Assembly (NCBI GenBank): GCA_921293015.1
Contig: OV121091.1
Location: 36,316,839 to 36,380,838, forward strand
Direction: 5' to 3'
Length of the DNA: 64,000 nucleotides
Origin: Phorcus lineatus
Taxonomy: Eukaryota > Mollusca > Gastropoda > Trochida > Trochidae
Position 1 is the stretch's first letter; the number at the start of each line of letters is the position of its first letter. This document shows positions 1-11,329 of the stretch, piece by piece. Both the position numbers and the translations under genes were made by a program. The notes below the pieces were generated by a model, which did no database searches, was not told the origin of the DNA, and was given only the letters and a program-made list of their open reading frames with translations.

Positions 1-303
1 TGGACCAATTAGCTTGAGGAAGATACAAGCATGATATACAATGGACTTGGTAATCCAATTTAAGCTTGACCATAAATGCCATCAATCTTGGTACTTGATT
101 ATTAATCATATCGCTATTTGTATATAATTTTTATGGATAAATATTAATGGTCATTACATCCAAAATTAAATTTACCCACTCTTAAATAAAAAATGCCCCC
201 AAAAGTACTAATTTCTAAGATCAAGTTCACATGCTCTGTGAATGACAATAGTGTTTCTTGAAGCACGAACTCCATTTCTAGACATAGACTTGCTTTTGAA
301 TAG

Positions 304-448
304 ATGGACAACGTGAATCGAATTTCAGGAAATATATTATTTTCATTTGGATCAGTGGGAAGAAGGACAGAAGAGGTAAACAGTTCTAATGTTACAGAGG
401 ACATCGACACCAACACAGAACTAGAAACATCTGCCATTACAAGAGCAG
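304..448 (+). CDS. Penultimate coding exon of an unrecognised gene (partial)
   Basis: This stretch is open from an AG acceptor (TTTTGAATAG just before 304) to a GT donor (GCAG|GTACAT at 448/449). It encodes about 48 residues rich in Ser, Thr, Glu and Asn, probably disordered. It ends in phase 1, which matches the start phase of the exon at 677 across a 228-bp intron. The gene would continue to the left of the window. An ATG happens to be the first codon after the acceptor, so it could also be the start of a short isoform. The exon is inferred from splice signals and phase only; no family is recognised. Confidence 0.4.
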
Positions 449-676
449 GTACATGTACTGCATTAAAATCCAGACACGTGTTTACCAAACACAATGATTA
501 ATTCCGATAAGCCTAACTGCCAGCCGCAGTATGTAGTGGTAAATGCCTTATGTAAATATCCCTCCTTTAAACCTACATTCCAAGTAAGTTGAACTACAAA
601 CCAAATTAGAAGGAACAATAATTGGTCATCGTACACTTTATGATATTGATCTCCTACATAACGTTCACCTTTTTAG

Positions 677-1626
677 TGCTACCGAATGAGAACAAGAATG
701 TCATGGTCTACGGAGAATCGATCAGCGATGATGATGTGGATGGCAACGAGAGGCGTCTGAAGGAAGGAGTGAAGCTTGAGGTGGGGACAGCTGTACCAGA
801 AACACATCCACAGAGTGATATGAAACAATTCACGGTCTGTTCTTCATCTGAGGTTATCGTTGACTCCCCAGCTTCTGCTGCGACTAGACCTTTGTGTTCT
901 GAAACTCTTTGCAACAGTGGCTTGCGATACTCTGATGTTGACACACAAATGTCCAAAGAGGAGCAATCCTTAAATGTCACCTCAACATCCCTCAGACATG
1001 TTGAAAATGCACACACAGATTTATGTAAAACAATGTCTCCCAAAACAAGTGTCCGCACCCAATCAGTTCAGATGAACCCCAGATCAACATCTTCTAAGAA
1101 GGGACCGGGGAACACAGTTGCTGAGAAACCCGAGGAAGATCTCTCATATGCTGGTGGGGGAAGTCTCACATGTTTCAGTTCAATGTGGGGGGAACTTGCA
1201 AACATCGATGCAATCTATAGGTCTTTGGTAGAAATCATTTTCAAGCAAATTGTCACCCATGCTGAAAATCTCCCAAAAAGTACAATGATAACGATTTCAA
1301 GTTACTTTCTCAAGTGTCTGGAATACGCTATGAGAAATCCTACGGCAAGCTTAGGTGAATCACCATATAGGCACGTGGACAGCCTAACCGATTTTAAGGA
1401 ATTGGAAAAAAAACTGCGCCACCTTGATGACTGTATTCTGAATGTTGACTTCCCGGTCATAATGAGCATAGCAAGGTTTAGACCTCAAATGCTATCGGAG
1501 ATTTTGCTCCATCTTAATTCTTTCCGTGCTGCATCAGCTGCTACGGCTACTGCTGGTGAAGAAGATGATGTTGATGGTGGTGATGATGATGATGATGATG
1601 ATGATTGTGGATGGGTTATGGTTTAA
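677..1626 (+). CDS. Terminal coding exon of an unrecognised gene with poly-Asp tail
   Basis: A 950-bp exon starts after a good acceptor (pyrimidine tract CACCTTTTTAG) in phase 1 and stays open to TAA at 1624-1626. The first half is Ser/Thr/Glu-rich and looks disordered. A more ordered part from about 1180 to 1530 has several predicted amphipathic helices (motifs MWGELANID, SLVEIIFKQI, MLSEILLHLN). The C-terminus is a run of Asp from a GAT repeat, followed by CGWVMV and the stop. The open frame extends upstream to 622, but that part lies in the presumed intron and starts with a non-ATG codon. I do not recognise the family and infer no function. Confidence 0.55.
1582..1605 (+). repeat. GAT trinucleotide microsatellite inside coding sequence
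   Basis: Eight consecutive GAT codons encode an uninterrupted Asp run near the C-terminus of the exon at 677-1626; further Asp codons flank it. Such a tract is likely to vary in length between alleles. Confidence 0.85.
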
Positions 1627-1926
1627 AAGCACATGAAATAGATTACGATCATACGACAAATCTGACATCAAAGTCAGAGTGTATAAAGCTACTAACATTG
1701 TCCTGCAACTGCTGCTACATTTAAGGAGATGAACTCCAGAATCAATTGTTATCTCTGAATATTTTTTTCAATATTATGAAAAGTTTATGTTAATTGTGTT
1801 CACTTCAGCTCTTTTTTCTATTTACAAAAGTAAAAATGCTGAAAAATGATTCTAGACTATCTAATTATCTTTAATTATGCACAATGAAAATGCCTGATTC
1901 ATCAAACTCTCTTGGATACGTTTGAA

Positions 1927-4213
1927 TTGTTTCTATCAATGGATGACTGTACATTCCACTGATGCTTCGTTGTACACATTGTTTCTATCAACGGATGACT
2001 GTACATTCCACTGATGCTACGTTGTACACATTGTTTCTATCAATGGATGACTGTACATTCCACTGATGCTACGTTGTACACATTGTTTCTATCAATGGAT
2101 GACTGTACATTCCACTGATGCTACGTTGTACACATTGTTTCTATCAATCGATGACTGTACATTCCACTGATGCTACGCTGTACACATTGTTTCTATCAAT
2201 GGATGACTGTACATTCCACTGATGCTACGTTGTACACATTGTTTCTATCAATCGATGACTGTACATTCCACTGATGCTTCGTTGTACACATTGTTTCTAT
2301 CAATGGATGACTGTACATTCCACTGATGCTACGTTGTACACATTGTTTCTATCAATGGATGACTGTACATTCCACTGATGCTACGTTGTACACATTGTTT
2401 CTATCAATGGATGACTGTACATTCCACTGATGCTTCGTTGTACATATTGTTTCTATCAATGGATGACTGTACATTCCACTGATGCTACGTTGTACACATT
2501 GTTTCTATCAATGGATGACTGTACATTCCACTGATGCTACGTTGTACACATTGTTTCTATCAATGGATGACTGTACATTCCACTGATGCTACGTTGTACA
2601 CATTGTTTCTATCAATCGATGACTGTACATTCCACTGATGCTACGCTGTACACATTGTTTCTATCAATCGATGACTGTACATTCCACTGATGCTTCGTTG
2701 TACACATTGTTTCTATCAATCGATGATTGTACATTCCACTGATGCTACGCTGTACACATTGTTTCTATCAATCGATAACTGTACATTCCACTGATGCTAC
2801 GTTGTACACATTGTTTCTATCAATGGATGACTGTACATTCCACTGATGCTACGTTGTACACATTGTTTCTATCAATCGATGACTGTACATTCCACTGATG
2901 CTACGTTGTACACATTGTTTCTATCAATCGATGACTGTACATTCCACTGATGCTACGTTGTACACATTGTTTCTATCAATGGATGACTTTACATTCCACT
3001 GATGCTACGTTGTACACATTGTTTCTATCAATGGATGACTGTACATTCCACTGATGCTACGTTGTACACATTGTTTCTATCAATGGATGACTGTACATTC
3101 CACTGATGCTACGTTGTACACATTGTTTCTATCAATGGATGACTGTACATTCCACTGACGCTACGTTGTACACATTGTTTCTATCAATCGATGACTGTAC
3201 ATTACACTGATGCTACGTTGTACACATTGTTTCTACCTACCGATGACTGTACATTCCACTGATGCTACGCTGTACACATTGTTTCTATCAATGGATGACT
3301 GTACATTCCACTGATGCTTCGTTGTACACATTGTTTCTATCAATGGATGACTTTACATTCCACTGATGCTACGTTGTACACATTGTTTCTATCAATGGAT
3401 GACTGTACATTCCACTGATGCTACGTTGTACACATTGTTTCTATCAATGGATGACTGTACATTCCACTGATGCTACGTTGTACACATTGTTTCTATCAAT
3501 CGATGACTGTACATTCCACTGATGCTTCGTTGTACACATTGTTTCTATCAATCGATGACTGTACATTCCACTGATGCTACGTTGTACACATTGTTTCTAT
3601 CAATGGATGACTGTACATTCCACTGATGCTACGTTGTACACATTGTTTCTACCTACCGATGACTGTACATTCCACTGATGCTACGCTGTACACATTGTTT
3701 CTATCAATCGATGACTGTACATTCCACTGATGCTTCGTTGTACACATTGTTTCTATCAATGGATGACTGTACATTCCACTGATGCTACGTTGTACACATT
3801 GTTTCTATCAATGGATGACTTTACATTCCACTGATGCTACGTTGTACACATTGTTTCTATCAATGGATGACTGTACATTCCACTGATGCTACGTTGTACA
3901 CAGTTTCTATCAATGGATGACTGTACATTCCACTGATGCTACGTTGTACACATTGTTTCTATCAATGGATGACTGTACATTCCACTGATGCTACGTTGTA
4001 CACATTGTTTCTATCAATCGATGACTGTACATTCCACTGATGCTTCGTTGTACACATTGTTTCTATCAATCGATGACTGTACATTCCACTGATGCTACGT
4101 TGTACACATTGTTTCTATCAATCGATGACTGTACATTCCACTGATGCTACGTTGTACACATTGTTTCTATCAATCGATGACTGTACATTCCACTGATGCT
4201 ACGTTGTACACAT
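1927..4213. repeat. 52-bp tandem (satellite-like) array, about 44 copies
   Basis: A continuous head-to-tail array with a period of exactly 52 bp, about 2.29 kb long. One unit near 3900 lacks 3 bp. Each unit contains two copies of the palindrome TGTACA about 23 bp apart. Units differ at a few diagnostic positions: CAATGG or CAATCG, then ACGTT, TCGTT or ACGCT. Two units, starting at 3227 and 3643, share a rare variant (CTACCTACCGATG) exactly 8 units (416 bp) apart. No open frame runs through the array. It follows the stop codon of the gene at 677-1626 by 300 bp, so it may lie in a long 3'UTR or beyond the gene. Confidence 0.97.
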
Positions 4214-6219
4214 AGTTTCTTGATATATCTTTTCATACTACTGCTGCTTTTGTAAATATTTTTGTCTGTTGAATATTTATTTGCAACGCTGTCAGCTTCC
4301 TATTTTTACGATTTTGAGGTCCATTTTTGTGACTTTACAAATACGGTTGTAATGCTTACAAAGACAAAGCAACTTTGCATTTTTTTTCTTATTTATTGTT
4401 ATATTGTTATTATTTATTCAATTGTTCATATTCAATTAATTAGTTTTTTGAATGTGTTTAATGTTTTGTGTAGCGGTTTACTACCCTTTGTAATATATCT
4501 ATGAGTCGATTGTACTAGACCATTCCTTAATCATTAAAATATAACATGCATACGATTTGACAACTGAAGATATCTCTGAAGAAGAATGAGTTGAATTCAC
4601 TGGCAGAACACAATTCGTGATAAGTCTCTATAATAAATATCATACATGATTTGTATTATTCGTTATATAAAAGATGTATATGAATATATTTTCGAACAGC
4701 TTTTAAAAAACCCAGTACATTGTGTTACTCAAAAAAGACAATATAATTTAAGGAATGGAATGGATAATATCACTTTCAGGTTTAGACATTATCAATTTGT
4801 ATATCTGAACTTCAGTGATTAAAATATACTATAGACGCTGGACGACTTACCTGTTATGAATTGTGTTGTAGCATACATTTTATCATAGTGAATCTTGATC
4901 GTTACAATAAAATGTTCAGTTTTAAATGAATGAGTTAAATGAGTGTACTTTAACTATAAAACACCAACTAGAACAACAGCCAGTTCCAATCGAATTATTT
5001 TTGTATAAAATGTATATTTTTAATGCCTTGTGATTATGGTTAAGTGAGAAATTCTAATTCATGAAGCTGAAGATTGCCATGCAAGAACGCTAATATAGTT
5101 GGTTTTATATTGAGCATGAATGGAGGGAATACATTTAGCGGCACAATTTACTTCGAGAAGTTCAAACTGTGATTTCTACTGAAATTAACTTGTATCTTCA
5201 AAATGGAGGAAAAAGAGAATATCTATGTGATGCTGTTGTAGGATTCGAAATATGACCTTGCTGTAAATACATGAAATGTCAATGTTTAGCTTTGATAAAC
5301 ATAATGCGTTTTACATGATTCGGGACTCCAATCTGTATATACGACTTCCAGTCGTTATGAATACTTTATACATACATTCTTTTTTGCTTTTTCGTGTTTT
5401 AAATGTGGCACTGAGTATGTTTAACGAATTTTGTATTAAATAAGAGCCAAAATACCATATGACCTTAGGTAATTCAAATTAACTTTCTAAAGTCATTTTT
5501 CTATTATGTCAACATGAGATTTTCCTTTTTTCATTTGTATATCGTAAATTAAAAACATCCATTTAAATGTAAAGAAGTTGAAATTCTGCGTTCCATGTAC
5601 ATGTATATATTAGTTAAAGACCTATTTTGCACTATCAACCTATATTTCTCACTGTGTCTCAAATAAATTTTTCAAAATAAAAGTAAGTTTGAGTTATTGG
5701 TGCGCCACTGTCTGTTGGTTTTTTAAATCATAAATCTCGACTATAACCTGTTTATCGTCACTATACTGAAGTGATCAGTTTTGAGATGTTTATTTTCCGA
5801 ATCAACCAGTACATCTCGATCAAATTAAACCGTTAATGGAGTCTGACATATTTTAAGTCCCTTTTAAGATGTTCCAGATCGAATAATGGACGGTTCGATT
5901 TGATTGGTCGAACGATATTCACATGACCTTTTCACACCTAGTTATTTGAGTGCCTAGGATCGAACATAATCAGCAGAAGTTTGATTTGTGTTACATAACT
6001 ACATCCTGAATGTAATCGAAACAAAGTAAATAGTATCTGTATAAGGGTAGGGTGTACATGTATTTGGATATCTGATTGTAAATTGTAAATCGAGACAGGA
6101 TTCGAAGCTTTCTACTTCGAATGTTCTTTTGAATACCGAATTGTCTTTTGAATATCCCAGTATTATTCTAAACGATATTTGACTTTTGGAAAGTTGAAAA
6201 TATAACCAATTTATTACAG
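4214..6219. other. Non-coding stretch after the 52-bp array
   Basis: AT-rich DNA with no supported exon. Open frames here are short and unremarkable. Two closely spaced AATAAA signals (5662-5667 and 5676-5681) on the plus strand could end a long 3'UTR of the gene at 304-1626; this is only a possibility. Confidence 0.4.
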
Positions 6220-6270
6220 ATGAAAAGCTTCCTCACAATGTCAAGAAGATCCACAAGAGCTCAATTTCCT
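6220..6270 (+). CDS. Candidate orphan exon, 17 codons
   Basis: A 51-bp stretch is bounded by a good acceptor (TTTATTACAG) and a consensus donor (CCT|GTAAGT). It begins with ATG and is open throughout, encoding a basic, Ser/Arg-rich peptide (MKSFLTMSRRSTRAQFP). No partner exon in a compatible frame was found on either side before the WDSUB1 gene, which runs the other way. It may be the first exon of a gene overlapping WDSUB1, or a chance match. Confidence 0.2.
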
Positions 6271-6341
6271 GTAAGTCACTTTCATTCCAGTGGACATTAC
6301 TCACTAAATTACTGGGATCTATCTTACCTTACTAGGATTCT

Positions 6342-6690
6342 TAATTGGGAAAGAGGGGCTGGATAGCCCACTGGTCAGCCGATCAAGACGTTCGGGGTTT
6401 GAATCCTGCCAGGGGGTAAGCAATTTTGTCTGTGGCAGAGAACTGTTCTACAGGCAGTAAGGTTTGGTGCAATGCTCGCTGAATTTCAATCCAGTACCAC
6501 CCATGGTTCCCTAGTTCCTATGCTCCCAGGTTTCACCCAATACATAGCCACAAGAGTTTCAGGCTTTGTCCCTGCAATCATACTAGCAGCCATGATATAA
6601 GTGAAATATTCTTGAAATTGGCGATATAAGTGAAATACACTTGAAAGCGAAGTTAAACCATATATCAGCTCACCTCACCTAATTGGGAAA
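6342..6690 (+). mobile_element. tRNA-derived SINE with 11-bp target site duplication
   Basis: A perfect direct repeat TAATTGGGAAA (6342-6352 and 6680-6690) flanks a roughly 327-bp element. The head has a tRNA-like Pol III promoter: an A-box-like segment near 6363-6380 and a B box GGTTTGAATCC near 6396-6406. The tail contains the repeated motif ATATAAGTGAAATA and ends with short TCACC repeats. The plus orientation follows from the promoter boxes. The clean duplication marks a retroposition event. Confidence 0.85.
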
Positions 6691-8097
6691 ACTAAAAAAT
6701 ACTGGTTGCAAATTACCTAAGACTGAGTTTCAATGTTGATGAGGATGGTTCTGAGACAAAAATGACCCTGTTCAAAGATGCCACAAAAAGAAATTTGTTG
6801 AAAATTCTTTTATTTTGGAAACGTATTACTTGTTATTTCAATGACATTAAATGAAGACATCAGTATCAATTAGAATGTTGTTTAAAAACTTCTGTTTTAT
6901 CACAATATTGAATACATAAACATTAAAAAATATTGACAATACAAAACCTAAACAAAGTAACAGAAAGTAGAAATCCTAATTTGGATATAATGAAAATTCA
7001 AATGTTTTTGTCGTATTAAAATCTGGTTAGAAAACACCTTGTATACAAAAGACAAATGCATAGTCAATCAATTCTATACTAAATTGGAGATAACCTATCA
7101 AATTCATGTATGAAAATGAAGTCTAATATTTTTGACATATAAATTATCACATGAGACAGTTTAAATAAACTTAAGATTTAATAAACATGTAATTTTTACA
7201 TTGTTTTACATTGTTTACAAATCAATTATTGAGAAGATTCCTTTAATCAGATGATACTTGAAAAAAATGCTAATCAAATGATTATTACTTTCGAATATTC
7301 AACATTATGCACAAATTTTAATTTTTTCCCTGTAAGATCAACCTAGGCATTACAAATGTGACAACTGGGACCAAATATACTAAAACTATTTTATCAACAT
7401 AAACTATTTCACACAAATAACACAACAAGATTATCAGATCATTGGAGAACATTACACAACAATTTTAATTCAATACAAAACCTAGAATACTTAAATCAAT
7501 TATCAATACAAAAATCGAACACAAAAACCCTTAGACTTACTTAAAAACCTTTTTGGTGAACATTGGCATCAATCAGGATCCAAGTTTTCAAATATTAAAA
7601 AAATAAACAAATCATCAATAATGGAAATAATTTTATTTACAACATTTATTGCAACAAATTAGCATTTCTTGGGTAAATGTATGAAGAAATAAAAGAAAAA
7701 TATTTACACTACCTTAAAGTAAAAGTTCAAGATAGTGATGTAAATTCACTTTGAAATAAAAATTTAAAAAAAAAAATAAAAGAAAAATTTATTTTTATTT
7801 TTTGACAATTGAAATTTGGGGTCTGAATGAACATTTTAGAATATATAAAAAAATAATCTTTTTTTTGGATCTTACTGATTCTGTGAAAATGGTTATGGCC
7901 TAGACTGTAAAAGTGTTTGTAAAAAGATGATGTCTGTGTTAAACAATGAAAAAACTTGTTAGCATGTTAACAGGTAAATGAGACCATAATTTGTTTCCCC
8001 AGAAATGGAACTTCTGTTTGGACCTGTCTATCATTTATCCGGACCTCCTGTGTCTGAGAGAGTTACGTCTTAGTACATAAATACATCAAATACGTCC
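6691..8097. other. AT-rich non-coding stretch
   Basis: Very AT-rich with many poly(A) and poly(T) runs. I see no exon, RNA gene or clear repeat unit in it. Confidence 0.4.
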
Positions 8098-8447
8098 TTA
8101 AAGGGGCAGTAGCACATTTTTTTAAGACGAAAAGAGGGATCTCACAAAAACAAAGGTAAATGTTTCCAAAAGCAAGACAATAGTTCAATCATTAGAACCA
8201 GTTTTTAAAAAAATGTAATTAGGATCAGTAAAGCTATGCAAATCCATTTCCCTACCTGGAATGATTAAAATGGCTGCCGGAGGTTTTACCTTGAAAATCG
8301 ATTTTTTTTTCTTTACAACTATTGATGATCAGTTTGATTTATGAAATTTTTTCCACCGTCTGAAGATATAAAATTTGATAAAACTAATGTTTATTGGAGA
8401 AGTTTTGAAGAAATTAAATTTTCAAAAACACGCTACTGCCCCTTTAA
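8098..8447. mobile_element. TTAA-bounded MITE (350 bp)
   Basis: The ends form a perfect 16-bp inverted repeat, TTAAAGGGGCAGTAGC at the left and its complement at the right, with partial similarity continuing inward. TTAA at both outer edges fits a TTAA target duplication, as made by piggyBac or Kolobok transposases. There is no coding capacity, so it is a non-autonomous element. Confidence 0.75.
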
Positions 8448-10964
8448 ACCAAACTTACTGACTTGGTTGGTCTCCATAATCAAATCATAAGGACATTCCA
8501 GTATACTGCTATTACCATCTTGCTTTCAAACCATTCAATTTGGTCAATAAGTTCAAGAACCCACTGACTGTTTTTAGTGATAATCACACAATGCAATTAT
8601 TTTCCCTGTACATCTTTTATGGTAAACAAACAAAAAGAGGTGTTTCATGAAATTTTGAAAATGTAACAAAAATAAAATTCAAGGCACAGTAAAGTTATTC
8701 CATACTAAGCAATCAAGGGAAAAGTTATTATATTCTAATATGATTACTTACTGATTTTAAATGCAAAAACAGTGACAAATCAAAGGTTTCATGCAACAGC
8801 TGCATGAACTTATTTGGCTTTGAAGGCAAACTTGAATGACGGATGAAAAGCCATTTGATGATTGACCTGCACCATTAAATAGTCACACAACAATTCCTGA
8901 TAATGTATTCCAACTTTCCATTGCATCATCATAAAAATCAATGCATTTTTTTATTGCCCTTTCTGTAACTTCTCATTTAATAATCGCAGTCACAGACAGT
9001 CTACAGCTTTGACATGTTCTTGACAAACTCGCCTGAATGATCACTCCCAAAATATTTTAAAAATGATAATTAACCCTTCGCAATGGGTCAGATTGCACAA
9101 AGCACTCAGTAACTTCATCACTTTTGAGGATAAAGTCTTACTATCTGAAGAATTTTCTAAGAAGAAATGTTAATGTCATTCATAATTTGAAAGAAAGCTA
9201 GGATAAGATATTTTTAACATAATGATAAAACATTTTTGTACATTAAGAGCCCTGAAAAAATGCATTTTATCACTTACAATAAAGTGCAGGTTTTAAGTCA
9301 ACAACATAAGTGTAATAACATCATTAGTAGGGCCCCTGTTGAACATTTTCAATTCATATCAGAATTTTATTCTCATTCACGTTTATTAAGGTGTAAATAT
9401 TGCGTACCTGAGTTTAAATCAACATGTTGGGAAAGAAACAGAGTTTGCAAAATAATCAATCTTACTTCTGCTAAATGAATATGCACTGAAAAGAGTTTTC
9501 ATCAGTAAATCATCCATGCTGCAAACTTAGTGTCACACCGTTTGTGAGATTCAAATGACAGGAAACATCATTAAAAACTTGAACAAACTTGTTCATCATC
9601 CTGGAATAGCCCTTTGTTGTAATGAAGGACGCTAAAGTACAAGGTATTCTATATTCACTGGAATAAGTTGTGATCATACAGTATGTCAAGCATATGGAAA
9701 CTTAACTATAATGTTAGACTTGTTCCAGGTCATACAACAGTACTATCAATGTAATGAAGTTGTCAGTCAATGGGACATAGATCAACCTTCAAGATGTCTC
9801 ACAAGGACACTTTGATATTAGGAATGAGTAACACATATATTAGTATATTACACATCTCACAGCCATTTAAAGCATGGTATATTTACAGCAGTTCCCTATG
9901 AAAAGCAAACAGAGCCAGTATGAATATTTAACATATGAAACTATTGCTTTTGATTTATTACCCACAACATTGAATTTATAATGGTGAAAGCTCATCAAAC
10001 ATTTTTACTTGGATGTCATCCGGAGTTATTCAGTGAGGATGAAACAGCCATTAATGAAGTTATCATACAGAAAATAAACTAGCCATTAACGGAATTATCA
10101 TCCAGAAAATCTTGCTCTTTCATGGAGGCAATACTTCTTAATGACCTCAAAGACTTGTGTTTAACATATAAACATGATTGGAAATGTTTATTCACAGTCT
10201 AATAAAAAAAAAAAGGTGAATAGTAACAATCATTACCAAGAGCTTCCTTATAATCTATCATGATATCTATGGCCATAGGGTGACCTTACCATTGAAGGTG
10301 CTATGTGAAACAAGGGAGAGCACTCTGGTTCATAAAATCCTTTAACATTATGGGTATTCTACTCAGCATAACAATAAGCTATTTTCACCAGAGGCTAAGG
10401 AAGCTTTTACAACAGATGCTAATGGACAATATTGTGTTTATCGAATGTGGATTATAAAAGTTCAATTAAAAAAAAGAAACCTTTATTGTTTATAAAAACA
10501 TCAACTCAATAATGACCAAACGGAATTGATCCATTCCAAGTTTTACAGAATTATGTACGGGAGTCAAAGTCACATAATAGGGTTTTTCTTACTTCTCATT
10601 TCCAAATGTTGCTGAAATCATAACCAAGCCAGAAGATATGCAAATATAGAACTCATATTCTTATATGAGCAAAAATCTTCAAAATTACAACAAATAAACA
10701 AAATTCTTTCATGAAATAGAATATAAAAACAAAATCCTCATGTCTGAGCAACTAAATGGTAAGTAACAATACCATAAAAGTGTCTTAAACTTAATCCTGT
10801 CTCGGGGTAAAAGAATTAAGCTGCATCATAACTTTGACCTACCCAGATGAAATTTCAACCAACCAGAGAACTGTTTAATTTGCAGTTTGCTTTTGCTCGT
10901 TCGCAAAATGCCAATGTCCTTAGACAAGCAAGCTGTTATTGAAAGGGTTTTCCCTTTTCCTCTG
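8448..10964. other. Non-coding stretch downstream of WDSUB1
   Basis: AT-rich sequence with only short spurious open frames. It may include a longer WDSUB1 3'UTR: another AATAAA on the minus strand lies at 10482-10487. Nothing else is supported. Confidence 0.35.
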
Positions 10965-10970
10965 TTTATT
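10965..10970 (-). terminator. Candidate WDSUB1 polyadenylation signal
   Basis: AATAAA on the minus strand about 195 bp after the WDSUB1 stop codon. This is a typical distance, but a six-base match in AT-rich DNA is weak evidence. Confidence 0.35.
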
Positions 10971-11162
10971 TGTGTTAGATGTAATGTATATAAAAAATCT
11001 GTATGATGTCCACAGTGATCTTTCTCAATGAAAGCAGGTTGAATGCAATCTGGATGCCAAAATCTTTGATCACGTAATTTGGACAGCATCATGTAAGTTT
11101 TACCCTGAGGAAGGATGACATATTGTTTTGGTAAATTCATGTTCCCCCCTTAGATATTCCAG

Positions 11163-11329
11163 TCACTTTCCCCCCTGACTCTGACCGTTGAGGAATCGCT
11201 GTATCAGCATCTTGAGGGTCCGGTTAGGGGTAAGGCTGGTGTTTGCCAGGACTGAGTTGGTCATCGGGCTACGATCCTTCCCGCTACCAATCCAAGACTT
11301 TATTGCTGACTTGTCATATGTGTATCCAT
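11163..11329 (-). CDS. WDSUB1: WDSUB1 terminal coding exon (second half of U-box)
   Basis: 167-nt coding part after acceptor CAATGCAG, ending with TGA at 11165-11163. It encodes [19 protein letters not shown], and [15 protein letters not shown], the conserved remainder of a U-box, then a short tail QSQGGK. Confidence 0.93.

Noticed and set aside
1927-4213. Regular 52-bp array as a CRISPR array
   Set aside because: Units are contiguous with no unique spacers, and the genome is clearly eukaryotic.
4262-4504. 80-codon hydrophobic plus-strand ORF
   Set aside because: Composition reflects AT-rich DNA (Phe, Ile, Tyr, Leu); it has no ATG at its start and no supporting context.
10826-11140. 104-codon minus-strand ORF just after WDSUB1
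   Set aside because: It lies in the expected 3'UTR, has no recognisable domain and no splice context.
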